Source of the DNA: Planctomycetaceae bacterium
GTDB taxonomy: Bacteria > Planctomycetota > Phycisphaerae > Phycisphaerales > SM1A02
Assembly: GCA_002685335.1 (NCBI GenBank)
Contig: NYWY01000043.1
Coordinates: forward strand, 1-6,456
Length of the DNA: 6,456 nucleotides
Direction of reading: 5' to 3'
The position numbers were made by a program, and so were the translations under genes. The notes beneath the pieces are model-generated. The model ran no database searches, was not told where the DNA came from, and was given only the letters and a program-made list of their open reading frames with translations. Positions 1 to 6,456 of the stretch are shown here, in pieces. Position 1 is the first letter of the stretch. Every line of letters begins with the position of its first letter.

Positions 1-1
1 A

Positions 2-61
2 CAGGTCGAAGCGGCGATCTCCGCGCTCGGCTACACCGTCACGCCCGCCACCGCGGGCTGA
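2..61 (+). CDS. C-terminal end of a heavy-metal-associated (HMA) domain protein, partial
   Basis: Only the last 19 codons and a TGA stop are present; the gene begins left of the window. The visible peptide is QVEAAISALGYTVTPATAG. The pattern V-x-x-A-I-x-x-L-G-Y-x-V is the final helix and beta strand of the HMA fold found in CopZ/MerP-type metal chaperones and in the N-terminal domains of P-type metal ATPases. Because the protein stops about seven residues after this strand, a small stand-alone copper or mercury chaperone is more likely than an ATPase, whose HMA domains sit at the N-terminus. The metal-binding CxxC motif would lie upstream and cannot be seen. The gene is convergent with the DHH phosphoesterase gene, with 24 bp between the stops and no obvious terminator hairpin. 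The frame and stop are read directly; the family call rests on a short tail. Confidence 0.6.
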   Translation, partial: QVEAAISALGYTVTPATAG

Positions 62-85
62 AACGACTCGAACGCCACCTCCGAC

Positions 86-1141
86 TCAGCTGGAATCGCC
101 GAGCACTTCGAGGAGTTTCTCGAGGGCCTCATCGAGTTCGGCCTTGATCCTCGCCCCCGCTGCGTGAACGTGTCCACCGCCTCCGAATCGGGCGGCGAGT
201 TCGTTGACGTCGACGAAGCCCCGTCCATCGGTGTCCGGCTTCGACCGAAAACTCAGTTTGGTCAATCCGGCTTCGGCCTCCGTCAACAGCACCGAGGCTC
301 GGACACTTCCGATCTCGAGCGGCTCGTTGACGATGCCCGCCAGTTCCTCCATGTTCGCGCCGGTCTCCGCGAAGTCCTCGAGTCCCAGTCGCATCACCGC
401 CATCGCGCCGTGATCGGCGAAGGTCAGTGATCCCAGGGCCCGAGCCACCATCGCGAATCGAGAGGGGGTGGCATTCTGCTCGACTCGGGCGTAGATGGCA
501 TCCTTGTCCGCACCGCTCTCCATCAGGCGTGCGGCGAGGCGATAGACGTCGGGGCCGGCGCTGGAGAATCGGAACCAACCGGTGTCGGTCGCCAACCCCA
601 GGAAGAGGGCTTCCGCGATCCCCTGCCGAGCGAGGTCGACTCCCAGCGCGTCGAGGATCGGTACCAGGGCCTGGGTCGCGGAGGCACAGCGAGTGTCGAC
701 CACCCGACTTCCGGCCACCGACCCACCCCGAGCATGATGATCGATCCCGATGATCCGATCGGTCCGACTTCGAAGCCATTCACCCACCGCTTCCAGCTGG
801 GTCCAGGCTCCGGTATCGACGACCGCGATCAAGTCCGGTTCAGGCCGTCCCTCGAGACCGCCGAGACTTTCCAGCCGTTCGACCCGGTCGGACTCGGTGG
901 TCACGGTGAGCAGGTTCGGATCGATCGGCCCCGAAAGCACGATCTCGCTGGCGATCCCGATCTCGCGAAGGCCGCGATGAAGACCCAGGCTGGTTCCCAG
1001 AGCGTCACCATCCGGCTTGTGGTGGGTCAGGATCAGGACCGAACCCGCGGTCCGAAGCCGACCGGCCAGTTCTTCGGGCGAGGCGTTGGACTGGTAGAGG
1101 AATCCGGGTTCGTCCCAGGGATGTTCGACGGCGTTGCTCAC
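86..1141 (-). CDS. nrnA: DHH/DHHA1 family phosphoesterase, NrnA-like (oligoribonuclease / pAp phosphatase)
   Basis: 351 residues, close to the usual 310-350 for NrnA. The N-terminal DHH domain shows all metal-binding motifs: THHKPDGDALG (residues 39-49, H40, D44, D46), VVDTG (D109), IDHH (134-136) and ATDTGWF (D186). The C-terminal DHHA1 domain ends in FGGGGHVHAAG (319-329), the substrate-binding glycine loop. The family consists of cytoplasmic Mn-dependent enzymes that degrade RNA fragments of a few nucleotides and, in many members, remove the 3' phosphate of pAp; which activity dominates here cannot be read from sequence. The start is a GTG whose bases overlap the TGA stop of ribF (GTGA, bases 1138-1141), indicating translational coupling; no strong Shine-Dalgarno sequence precedes it, and the next in-frame methionine lies far inside the domain. 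The size and the absence of extra domains argue against RecJ. There is no CBS or nucleotidyltransferase extension, so the simple NrnA architecture is favoured. Confidence 0.88.
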   Translation of the reverse strand: MSNAVEHPWDEPGFLYQSNASPEELAGRLRTAGSVLILTHHKPDGDALGTSLGLHRGLREIGIASEIVLSGPIDPNLLTVTTESDRVERLESLGGLEGRPEPDLIAVVDTGAWTQLEAVGEWLRSRTDRIIGIDHHARGGSVAGSRVVDTRCASATQALVPILDALGVDLARQGIAEALFLGLATDTGWFRFSSAGPDVYRLAARLMESGADKDAIYARVEQNATPSRFAMVARALGSLTFADHGAMAVMRLGLEDFAETGANMEELAGIVNEPLEIGSVRASVLLTEAEAGLTKLSFRSKPDTDGRGFVDVNELAARFGGGGHVHAAGARIKAELDEALEKLLEVLGDSS

Positions 1142-2079
1142 GGCTGGTTTCCGGAATGGGGACTTGAATCATGGGCCGGGGCGAGGGCGGCGACGTGTCG
1201 CGTGGCCGAGAGATCTCGTTCGAGTTGGGCGAGGAACGGGTCGAGCCCGTCGTATCGCTCCTGACCGCGGAGCCGACGCAGGAGGGTCGCCTCGAGAATC
1301 CATCCATAGTCGTCGAGATCCCCGTCCCAGTCCAGAATGTGGACTTCGGCCACCGGCGGCGTCTCTTCGAAGGTGGGCTTGGTTCCGATGCTGATCGCGG
1401 CCGGTCGACAGGCCCCGTCGGGAAGGATCGCCTGCCCCGCGTAGACCCCGTCTCCAGGGAGCAGGGCGCCTTCGAGGTCCAGATTCGCAGTGGGGATTCC
1501 GATCGTCCGCCCTCGCTGATCACCCGACACCACGGTGCCGACCAGGGAGTGCGGTCGCCCGAGGACCCGGCCGGCATCCTCCACCCGCCCCAGGGCAAGC
1601 AATCTTCGAATCACCGAACTTCGCGCGGGGACGTCGGTTCCGTCCATCAGTCGGACTCTCTTCTCGTCCGGAATCAGGACCGCGAATCCTCGGTTCAGAC
1701 CGCTCGCCCGCAACGTCGCGGTGGTTCCGGCTCGATTCCGGCCGAAATGGAAGTCGGGCCCCTCGGCGATGATCGCGGGCACCTCGCCCAGTGAATCGAA
1801 GAGCCGATCGAGAAAGGCTTCGGGTTCGAGCCCCAGAAGGGCCGGGGTGGTCTCGAACTCGAACACATCATCGAATCCGGCCTCCAGAAGCCGGCGGCGG
1901 CGCTGGGCGGCGGTGAGGATTCTCGGCGTCGGGGGACGCCCGAAAACCACCGCGGGCGCGGGCTCGAAGGTCACGGCCACGGTGCGAGCCCCGGCTCCGA
2001 GCGACGTGACCATCGATTCTTCGAGCAATCGGTGCCCCAGATGAACACCGTCGAAATTACCGATCGAGATTCCAAGCAT
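1138..2079 (-). CDS. ribF: Bifunctional riboflavin kinase / FAD synthetase RibF
   Basis: 313 residues, the typical length. It phosphorylates riboflavin to FMN and adenylates FMN to FAD in the cytoplasm. The N-terminal FMN adenylyltransferase domain has GNFDGVHLGH (7-16, nucleotidyltransferase HxGH) and FHFGRNRAG (110-118), then the linker SSVIRRLLALGRV (154-166). The C-terminal flavokinase domain has GIPTAN (194-199), GVY (211-213), IGTKPTF (231-237) and AEVHILD (244-250), in which E245 matches the catalytic glutamate of the family. The usual end motif follows (LRGQERYDGLDPFLAQLERD, 270-289). The frame stays open upstream to base 2280, but the ATG at 2079 is chosen because residues encoded further upstream look unlike RibF and would run into the divergent gene. 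This leaves only six residues before GNFDG, shorter than in E. coli RibF. No clear Shine-Dalgarno sequence is seen. It is the first gene of a two-gene unit with the nrnA-like gene. Confidence 0.93.
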   Translation of the reverse strand: MLGISIGNFDGVHLGHRLLEESMVTSLGAGARTVAVTFEPAPAVVFGRPPTPRILTAAQRRRRLLEAGFDDVFEFETTPALLGLEPEAFLDRLFDSLGEVPAIIAEGPDFHFGRNRAGTTATLRASGLNRGFAVLIPDEKRVRLMDGTDVPARSSVIRRLLALGRVEDAGRVLGRPHSLVGTVVSGDQRGRTIGIPTANLDLEGALLPGDGVYAGQAILPDGACRPAAISIGTKPTFEETPPVAEVHILDWDGDLDDYGWILEATLLRRLRGQERYDGLDPFLAQLERDLSATRHVAALAPAHDSSPHSGNQP

Positions 2080-2242
2080 GGCTGACCACGGATCCGAAAT
2101 GAAATTCGACTGGCGAGGGTCCTCTCTCCGGTCGATTCCTTGGTGAGAGCGACCGTTACAGGGTACTCTTTCCGGGTTTTCCGTCCGCGGACTTCGGGCT
2201 TTCGGGCCAGTACGTCCGGAACCACTATCAGGACCGCCGCCG
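2080..2242. promoter_or_regulatory. Divergent intergenic region between ribF and the glutamate dehydrogenase gene
   Basis: These 163 bp separate two divergent start codons and must hold the promoters for both transcription units. The clearest candidate for the rightward gene is TTGGTG (2140-2145) with TACTCT (2164-2169) at 18-bp spacing. It is a poor match to the sigma-70 consensus and is only a suggestion. No convincing -35/-10 pair was found for ribF. The region also holds a perfect 10-bp palindrome, GTCCGCGGAC (2183-2192), and a tandem 8-bp direct repeat, TTCGGGCT/TTCGGGCC (2193-2208), between the candidate promoter and the start codon. These could be an operator or chance in GC-rich DNA. 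No riboswitch fold was recognised; in particular I see no FMN-riboswitch-like leader ahead of ribF. Confidence 0.45.
2230..2233 (+). promoter_or_regulatory. Shine-Dalgarno sequence of the glutamate dehydrogenase gene
   Basis: AGGA lies nine bases before the ATG at 2243, a normal spacing for a ribosome binding site. It supports the chosen start. Among the starts visible here it is the best-placed purine-rich site, since the two leftward genes ribF and nrnA lack an equally clear one. Confidence 0.6.
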
Positions 2243-5197
2243 ATGGACACCGCTGCCGCCGACCAGCCCTCACAGCCCACCGGACACGCCGAACCGGAAA
2301 AGCTCCTCGAGCAGCTCGTGGAGAGTTTTCACGGCACGGCCGAAACGGTCATTCCCTGGTTCGTCGACCAGATGCCCCGGATGTACTTTCAGGACACCGA
2401 TCAGACCACCCAGCTCAGCCACCTCAAGGCGATCGTCGCGGCTCGTTCCTCGGACCGCCCTCTGGACATGACCCTGGTCAGTGACGACGGCTCCGTCTGG
2501 ACCACGCTCCGCTCCGATGACAGTCCGGGCGTGCTCGCGGAAATCGTCAAGCACCTCCCCATGGACCACTCGTTGCGGGCGGCGAAGGTGCACACCAGTC
2601 ACGACGGCCAGATCGTGCTGGACACGTTCGAATTCGGGGACCCTCACCCGTTCGATGAGAACGACGCCAGTCAACGACAGAAGCTCGAGCAGACCATCGA
2701 ATGGGCCTCGACCAACCGGCCGGAATGGACCGCGGAAGCGATCCGCAACCACTTCCAGAATTGCGCCAGTGACTACATCAACACCCTGACCCCGCTCCGG
2801 ATCTCCCATCACAACGATCTCTTCGAGCGGGTCAGCGGCACCGACGGAACCATCGTCGAGATCGAACCGGAAGCCGATCCCGGTCTCAGCCGGATCACCG
2901 TGGTCTTCGGCAATGCCCGAACCCGCACGTCGCTCGAGCGCAGCGCCCGACTCCTGTCCCGGCACGGAATCAGCATCGCCCGGGCCTACCTCGACGTGGT
3001 GCAGAATCCGCCGCATGGCGTGGTGACCTACGTCGGTTTCGTGGTGAAGGGTCCGGATGGCAAGGCCATCGACCCCGAGAGTGAACTGTGGACCAGGGTC
3101 CGAAAGGACCTGACCCGGGTGAAGTGGGTCCACTACGAGGTGCTCGAACTGCTCGATCGCCATCCGCGATCACACATCGGCCTCACCGAGATCCTGCTCG
3201 GCCTCTCGCATCTGGTCCATCAGGTCCTCAGTCCACGGGCCCGCTTCGAATTCACCCGCGAAAGAATCGTCGCGTCGGTCGAGAACAATCTCAGCCTCGC
3301 CACCCAGATCGCCCGGCTCTTCAAGGCCAGGTTCGATCCCCGTGGCCCGCTGGACGATGAAGCCTTCGCGACCCGGGCCGGCGACCTCGAGTCCGAGATC
3401 GAACGGATCGCCTCCAGCGAGACCGCCCGGACCGTCCTCCTCACGATGATCGACGCGATTCGCCACACCCTCCGCACCAACTACCACGTGCATGGGCGTT
3501 TCGGACTCGCTCTTCGACTCGATCCGACCTTCATGCAGAACGAGGATCGACCGGAGATGCCGTTCGGATCGTTCTTCGTCCACGGCCGCGGATTCAATGG
3601 TTTCCATGTCCGTTTCCAGGACATCGCCCGCGGCGGCCTTCGAGTGGTCATGCCTCGAACCGAAGCCCAGCACGCCCGGGAGAGCGAACGGCTCTACGAC
3701 GAGGTCTACGGGCTCTCGTTCGCCCAGCAGCTGAAGAACAAGGACATCCCCGAAGGCGGCGCCAAGGCCGCCATCCTCCTCGAGCCCGGCTCCGGAATCG
3801 ACCGCTGCGTCAAGGCCTTCGTGAACTCGATCCTCGACCTCATCACCGAGGATCCCGAGACCCGGGCCCAGATCGTGGACCACGGCGGGATGCAGGAACT
3901 GATCTACCTCGGCCCGGACGAGAACATCACCCCCGCCCATATCCAGTGGATCGTGCAGCGGGCCCGGCTCCGCGGGTATTCGCTCCCCACCGCCTTCATG
4001 AGTTCCAAGCCCGGTGCCGGCATCAATCACAAGGTCTACGGAGTCACCAGCGAAGGTGTGAACGTCTTCCTCGAAGTGGCGCTTCGTTCGGTCGGCATCG
4101 ACCCGAAGACCCAGCCCTTCACGGTCAAGATCACCGGCGGTCCCGACGGCGACGTCGCGGGCAACATGATCCGGATCCTCGAACGCGACTACGGCGGCAA
4201 CGCCCGCATCGTCGCGATCGGTGACGGCTCCGGATCCGGCGAGGACCCCGATGGTTTCGACGTGCCGGAACTCATGCGTCTCTTCGAGGAGGCGCTTCCG
4301 ATCGCCGCCTTCGATCAATCGAAACTCGGTGCCCGGGGCCGCATCACCAGCGTCGACGAGCCGGATGGCGCCCAGCTGAGGAACACGCTGCACAACCGCG
4401 TGGTGACGGATGCGTTCGTCCCCGCCGGCGGCCGTCCGGCGACGATTCACGCCGGGAACTGGCAGGAGTTCCTCCAGGAGGACGGAACTCCGAGCGCGAA
4501 GGTCATCTCCGAGGGAGCCAATCTCTTTCTGACTCCGGAAGCCCGCGAGGAACTCTCCAAGGCCGGCTGCGTGATCGCGAAGGATTCCTCGGCCAACAAG
4601 TGCGGGGTGATCTGCTCCAGTTTCGAGATCGGCGCCTGCATGGTGCTGGACGAGGAGGAGTTCCTCGCGATCAAGCCGGAATTCGTCGCCCAGGTGCTCG
4701 ATCGCCTCCGCGAACTCGCTCGAGTCGAGGCGGAACTGCTCATCGCCGAGCACCGTCGACATCCCGGCACCAGCCTGCCTCAGCTTTCGATCAAGCTCAG
4801 CCGGATCATCAATGCCTCCGCCCCCGCGATCATGGAAGCCATCTCCGAGTGGTCGTCGGAAGACCTCTGCACCGCGCGAGAACTGGTTCGGGACCACCTG
4901 CCAAAGATCCTCCAGGAAACCGGTGGCGATCGAATCTGGACCAAACTTCCCGAGCGATACCAGCACTGGATGATGGCCAAGCGGCTCGCGTCCGGCATGG
5001 TCTACCGGGAAGGCATCGACTTCCTCGACGGAATGGAACCCGCCGCGGTCGCCGACCTCGCACTTCAGTACCTGCGGCAGGACATCCGAGTGAGATCCCT
5101 GGTCGACGGTCTTCGAGATGCGGAATTCCCCGATCGCCAGACGGTCATCCGACTGCTCGAGCAGGGTGGCGTCCGGGCCGGACTGCGGGAGGACTGA
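2243..5197 (+). CDS. gdh: Large NAD-specific glutamate dehydrogenase (about 109 kDa class)
   Basis: 984 residues. It catalyses oxidative deamination of L-glutamate to 2-oxoglutarate and ammonium, NAD-linked in this class, in the cytoplasm. The N-terminal part holds an ACT-like region (about 74-132, core RSDDSPGVLAEI) and a probable second one (about 215-270), then a helical segment. The catalytic half has ARGGLR (462-467) and QLKNKDIPEGGAKAAILL (496-513). Aligned by eye to small GDHs, K498 is the substrate lysine and K508 the catalytic lysine. TGGPDGDVAGN (631-641) is the dinucleotide-binding turn, and ISEGANLFLTPEAR (755-768) and AKDSSANKCGV (779-789) are hallmarks of large GDHs. At 984 residues it is nearer the yeast GDH2 class than the roughly 1600-residue bacterial class, and far longer than the 450-residue hexameric enzymes. 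It is monocistronic by position: divergent from ribF and convergent with the DUF4139 gene. ATG 2243 is preceded by AGGA. NAD rather than NADP preference is inferred from family. Confidence 0.93.
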   Translation: MDTAAADQPSQPTGHAEPEKLLEQLVESFHGTAETVIPWFVDQMPRMYFQDTDQTTQLSHLKAIVAARSSDRPLDMTLVSDDGSVWTTLRSDDSPGVLAEIVKHLPMDHSLRAAKVHTSHDGQIVLDTFEFGDPHPFDENDASQRQKLEQTIEWASTNRPEWTAEAIRNHFQNCASDYINTLTPLRISHHNDLFERVSGTDGTIVEIEPEADPGLSRITVVFGNARTRTSLERSARLLSRHGISIARAYLDVVQNPPHGVVTYVGFVVKGPDGKAIDPESELWTRVRKDLTRVKWVHYEVLELLDRHPRSHIGLTEILLGLSHLVHQVLSPRARFEFTRERIVASVENNLSLATQIARLFKARFDPRGPLDDEAFATRAGDLESEIERIASSETARTVLLTMIDAIRHTLRTNYHVHGRFGLALRLDPTFMQNEDRPEMPFGSFFVHGRGFNGFHVRFQDIARGGLRVVMPRTEAQHARESERLYDEVYGLSFAQQLKNKDIPEGGAKAAILLEPGSGIDRCVKAFVNSILDLITEDPETRAQIVDHGGMQELIYLGPDENITPAHIQWIVQRARLRGYSLPTAFMSSKPGAGINHKVYGVTSEGVNVFLEVALRSVGIDPKTQPFTVKITGGPDGDVAGNMIRILERDYGGNARIVAIGDGSGSGEDPDGFDVPELMRLFEEALPIAAFDQSKLGARGRITSVDEPDGAQLRNTLHNRVVTDAFVPAGGRPATIHAGNWQEFLQEDGTPSAKVISEGANLFLTPEAREELSKAGCVIAKDSSANKCGVICSSFEIGACMVLDEEEFLAIKPEFVAQVLDRLRELARVEAELLIAEHRRHPGTSLPQLSIKLSRIINASAPAIMEAISEWSSEDLCTARELVRDHLPKILQETGGDRIWTKLPERYQHWMMAKRLASGMVYREGIDFLDGMEPAAVADLALQYLRQDIRVRSLVDGLRDAEFPDRQTVIRLLEQGGVRAGLRED

Positions 5198-5207
5198 GTC
5201 TCCCGGC

Positions 5208-5238
5208 GAACCGGTGACGGTTCCGGATCAATCCGGAA
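5208..5238. terminator. Two overlapping hairpins at the convergent junction, possible bidirectional terminator
   Basis: Eleven bases after the dehydrogenase stop lies GAACCGGTGACGGTTC (5208-5223), a perfect 6-bp stem closed by GTGA, which is a GNRA-type tetraloop in the rightward RNA. It shares three bases with TTCCGGATCAATCCGGAA (5221-5238), a perfect inverted repeat forming a 7-bp stem with a TCAA loop. The second hairpin spans the stop codon of the leftward DUF4139 gene (5228-5230). Neither strand shows a T-run after the stems, so a classical intrinsic terminator is not supported. RNA 3'-end stabilisation or Rho-assisted termination are alternatives. The inverted repeats are seen directly; the function is inferred from position. 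Confidence 0.5.
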
Positions 5239-6456
5239 TGGGTGAGAGATCCAGATCGCTCGGTCGATTGACCCGGACCGTCCAGGTGATGGTTCGAGAC
5301 GCGTTCTCGCTGCCGGCGGGCCCGAGTTCCACCATCCACTTCAGAAGCCCTCGACGGGCCGCGAGCCCGCGATAGACGGCATCGTCCGCGACCGGGGGCG
5401 AGGCGTCCACGATTCGGACTTCGATGTCCTCCTCCCGGCTCACGGGCCGGCGATCCCAGACCTCGACCGTCGCCGGTGACGCCCCGTCGTTGCGGAGTTC
5501 GATCCGATAGTCGATCGAGGTCTGTCGCCCCCCGCCGAGCAATCCGGTCCGCTGGGTGTCTCGAGCCACCACCATCCGGGAGATCGTGATGGTCGGATCG
5601 GGTCCGAACCAGACTTCGAATCCACCGCCGGGAGGAACCTCCTCGATCCGCGACGGACCGACGTATTCACCCTCCATGAATAACGCGGCCCTCCCCGCCA
5701 GCAGCACGAACTCGCTCTGATTCACCAGGTCCCCCCGCAGGTAGACCTGTTCACTCTCCACCGGCCTGGCGACGAGCACTCGAGTCGATGGTGCCTCGAA
5801 GGACGCGATCCGCAGGGTCGACGTGGCCCCGCCCGCGGCCACCGAAACCAGGCCCGGAAGTTCGTAGGTCACCGCACTCCCTCCGGAGACCATCGCCGCG
5901 GTCCTGATCGCACTCATGGCGTCATCGGCCGAAGCGACTCCGGCTTTTCGCGCCGGAGTTTCCGGCACTCGCACGTTGTACTGGACGGAGTCGGGATCCA
6001 TGTTCGATCTGGCACGTTCCACGTAGATCGGCTGGATGTCGGGAGGCAATCCCGGCGAGGAGGGGCTGGCCGAGGACAACGCCATCTCGACGTCGCTCCA
6101 GTCCTCACCGGTGAACTGGGTGACGATCGCCTCGAACACCACCGGCATCACGTCGATCTCCTGTCGGCTCCGCACGGCATAGGCCGGGCTCCACGCGGCT
6201 CCGCGGCGGAGATAGCGGATCTCGACCGTGTGGGTTCCTTCCTCGATCACCGCGACCCGGACCTGGGCCACGGGGACGTCGAGGGTTTCGAGTCTCTGCC
6301 GTTGCGTCTCCAATCGCCGTTGGTGCCGGGTTTCCCAGACCTTCCAGTCATTCTCGAGTTCCTGCAGCGCCGACTGGATCCTCCCCCGAGTCTCTCGGAC
6401 GAATTCGAACTGCTGACGCACCACATCGAGATCGAGGCCCGGGAGTGGGAGGAGGA
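5228..6456 (-). CDS. DUF4139 domain protein, MuiA-like, 5' end outside the window
   Basis: About 408 codons are visible and the frame is still open at the right edge, so the start lies outside; the GTG at 6424 is an internal valine codon rather than the start. Numbering from that GTG, residues 1-50 are charged and helical, likely coiled coil. The DUF4139 domain follows: RYLRRGAAWSPAYAVR (70-85), TGEDWSDVEMALSSASP (105-121), a variable stretch (about 136-182), a YELPG strand (187-191), the region 204-260 with FMEGEYVGPSRIEE (249-262), and a C-terminal beta-rich part ending in TITWTVRVNRPSD (378-390). In annotated relatives a DUF4140 domain and coiled coil precede DUF4139, and they are labelled 'mucoidy inhibitor MuiA family'. 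The biochemical role is not established. Any signal peptide would be on the missing N-terminus. It converges with the dehydrogenase gene across 30 bp. Confidence 0.82.
   Translation of the reverse strand, partial: LLPLPGLDLDVVRQQFEFVRETRGRIQSALQELENDWKVWETRHQRRLETQRQRLETLDVPVAQVRVAVIEEGTHTVEIRYLRRGAAWSPAYAVRSRQEIDVMPVVFEAIVTQFTGEDWSDVEMALSSASPSSPGLPPDIQPIYVERARSNMDPDSVQYNVRVPETPARKAGVASADDAMSAIRTAAMVSGGSAVTYELPGLVSVAAGGATSTLRIASFEAPSTRVLVARPVESEQVYLRGDLVNQSEFVLLAGRAALFMEGEYVGPSRIEEVPPGGGFEVWFGPDPTITISRMVVARDTQRTGLLGGGRQTSIDYRIELRNDGASPATVEVWDRRPVSREEDIEVRIVDASPPVADDAVYRGLAARRGLLKWMVELGPAGSENASRTITWTVRVNRPSDLDLSPIPD

Noticed and set aside
734..1264. Plus-strand open frame of 176 codons over the nrnA-like gene, and others such as 1171-1794 over ribF
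   Set aside because: They are opposite to genes with complete conserved motifs, have no recognisable domains and no convincing ribosome binding sites, and are compositional shadows.
2080..2242. FMN riboswitch or other leader RNA before ribF
   Set aside because: The leader available to ribF is at most about 160 bases and I could not recognise the conserved FMN-element segments or a terminator/anti-terminator arrangement.
2080..2280. Upstream extension of the ribF frame to base 2280, adding 67 residues
   Set aside because: The added residues do not resemble RibF, are dominated by Gly, Ser, Arg and Pro, and would overlap the start of the divergent dehydrogenase gene. The absence of stops is explained by high GC content.
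3170..4966. Long open frame (598 codons) on the minus strand inside the dehydrogenase gene
   Set aside because: It lies wholly antisense to a gene with strong family motifs. Its product is rich in Gly, Asp, Glu, Val, Leu and Arg with no recognisable domain, as expected from reading GC-rich codons in reverse. A neighbouring antisense frame at 2270-3163 has the same character.
4600..5217. Plus-strand overlapping frame of 205 codons running past the end of the dehydrogenase gene
   Set aside because: It is an out-of-frame reading of the dehydrogenase coding region, Arg/Pro/Gly-rich, with no domain and no independent start signal.
6422..6424. GTG at 6424 as the start of the DUF4139 protein
   Set aside because: The frame continues open to the window edge with codons that read as a continuing protein, and DUF4139 proteins normally have an N-terminal domain and coiled coil before this point. 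The gene is therefore treated as truncated by the window.

Overview
This window is GC-rich bacterial chromosome with tightly packed genes and a strong preference for G or C in third codon positions. No mobile element, RNA gene, CRISPR array or phage signature is visible. The gene complement fits a free-living heterotrophic bacterium: a two-gene ribF/nrnA-like unit, a large ACT-containing NAD-glutamate dehydrogenase of about 109 kDa, a DUF4139 protein and the tail of an HMA metal-binding protein. The combination and the protein style suggest Planctomycetota, perhaps a Phycisphaerae-like lineage, but that placement is an inference without any marker gene.

Layout. Bases 2-61 (+) hold the last 19 codons of a small heavy-metal-associated (CopZ/MerP-like) domain protein. 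It converges on a leftward pair. That pair is ribF (1138-2079, -), a bifunctional riboflavin kinase/FAD synthetase, followed by a DHH/DHHA1 phosphoesterase of the NrnA type (86-1141, -). The two genes overlap by four bases (GTGA) and are almost certainly co-translated. A 163-bp divergent intergenic region (2080-2242) separates ribF from the rightward glutamate dehydrogenase gene (2243-5197, +). That gene converges, across a 30-bp junction carrying two overlapping hairpins (5208-5238), on a leftward gene for a DUF4139/MuiA-like protein. The latter is cut by the right edge of the window (5228-6456, -).

How the genes work together. RibF makes FMN and FAD. The NrnA-like enzyme is expected to clear short oligoribonucleotides and/or 3'-phosphoadenosine 5'-phosphate. 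Both are housekeeping functions. The dehydrogenase links glutamate to 2-oxoglutarate plus ammonium, probably in the catabolic direction, with N-terminal ACT-type regions suggesting amino-acid control. The flanking HMA and DUF4139 genes have no evident functional connection to these.

I do not see an undescribed multi-gene system here. The points worth checking are the domain architecture and catalytic-loop variant of the dehydrogenase, the double hairpin at the convergent junction, the short N-terminus and acidic insertion in RibF, the small dyad and repeats in the divergent promoter region, and the insertion in the DUF4139 protein.
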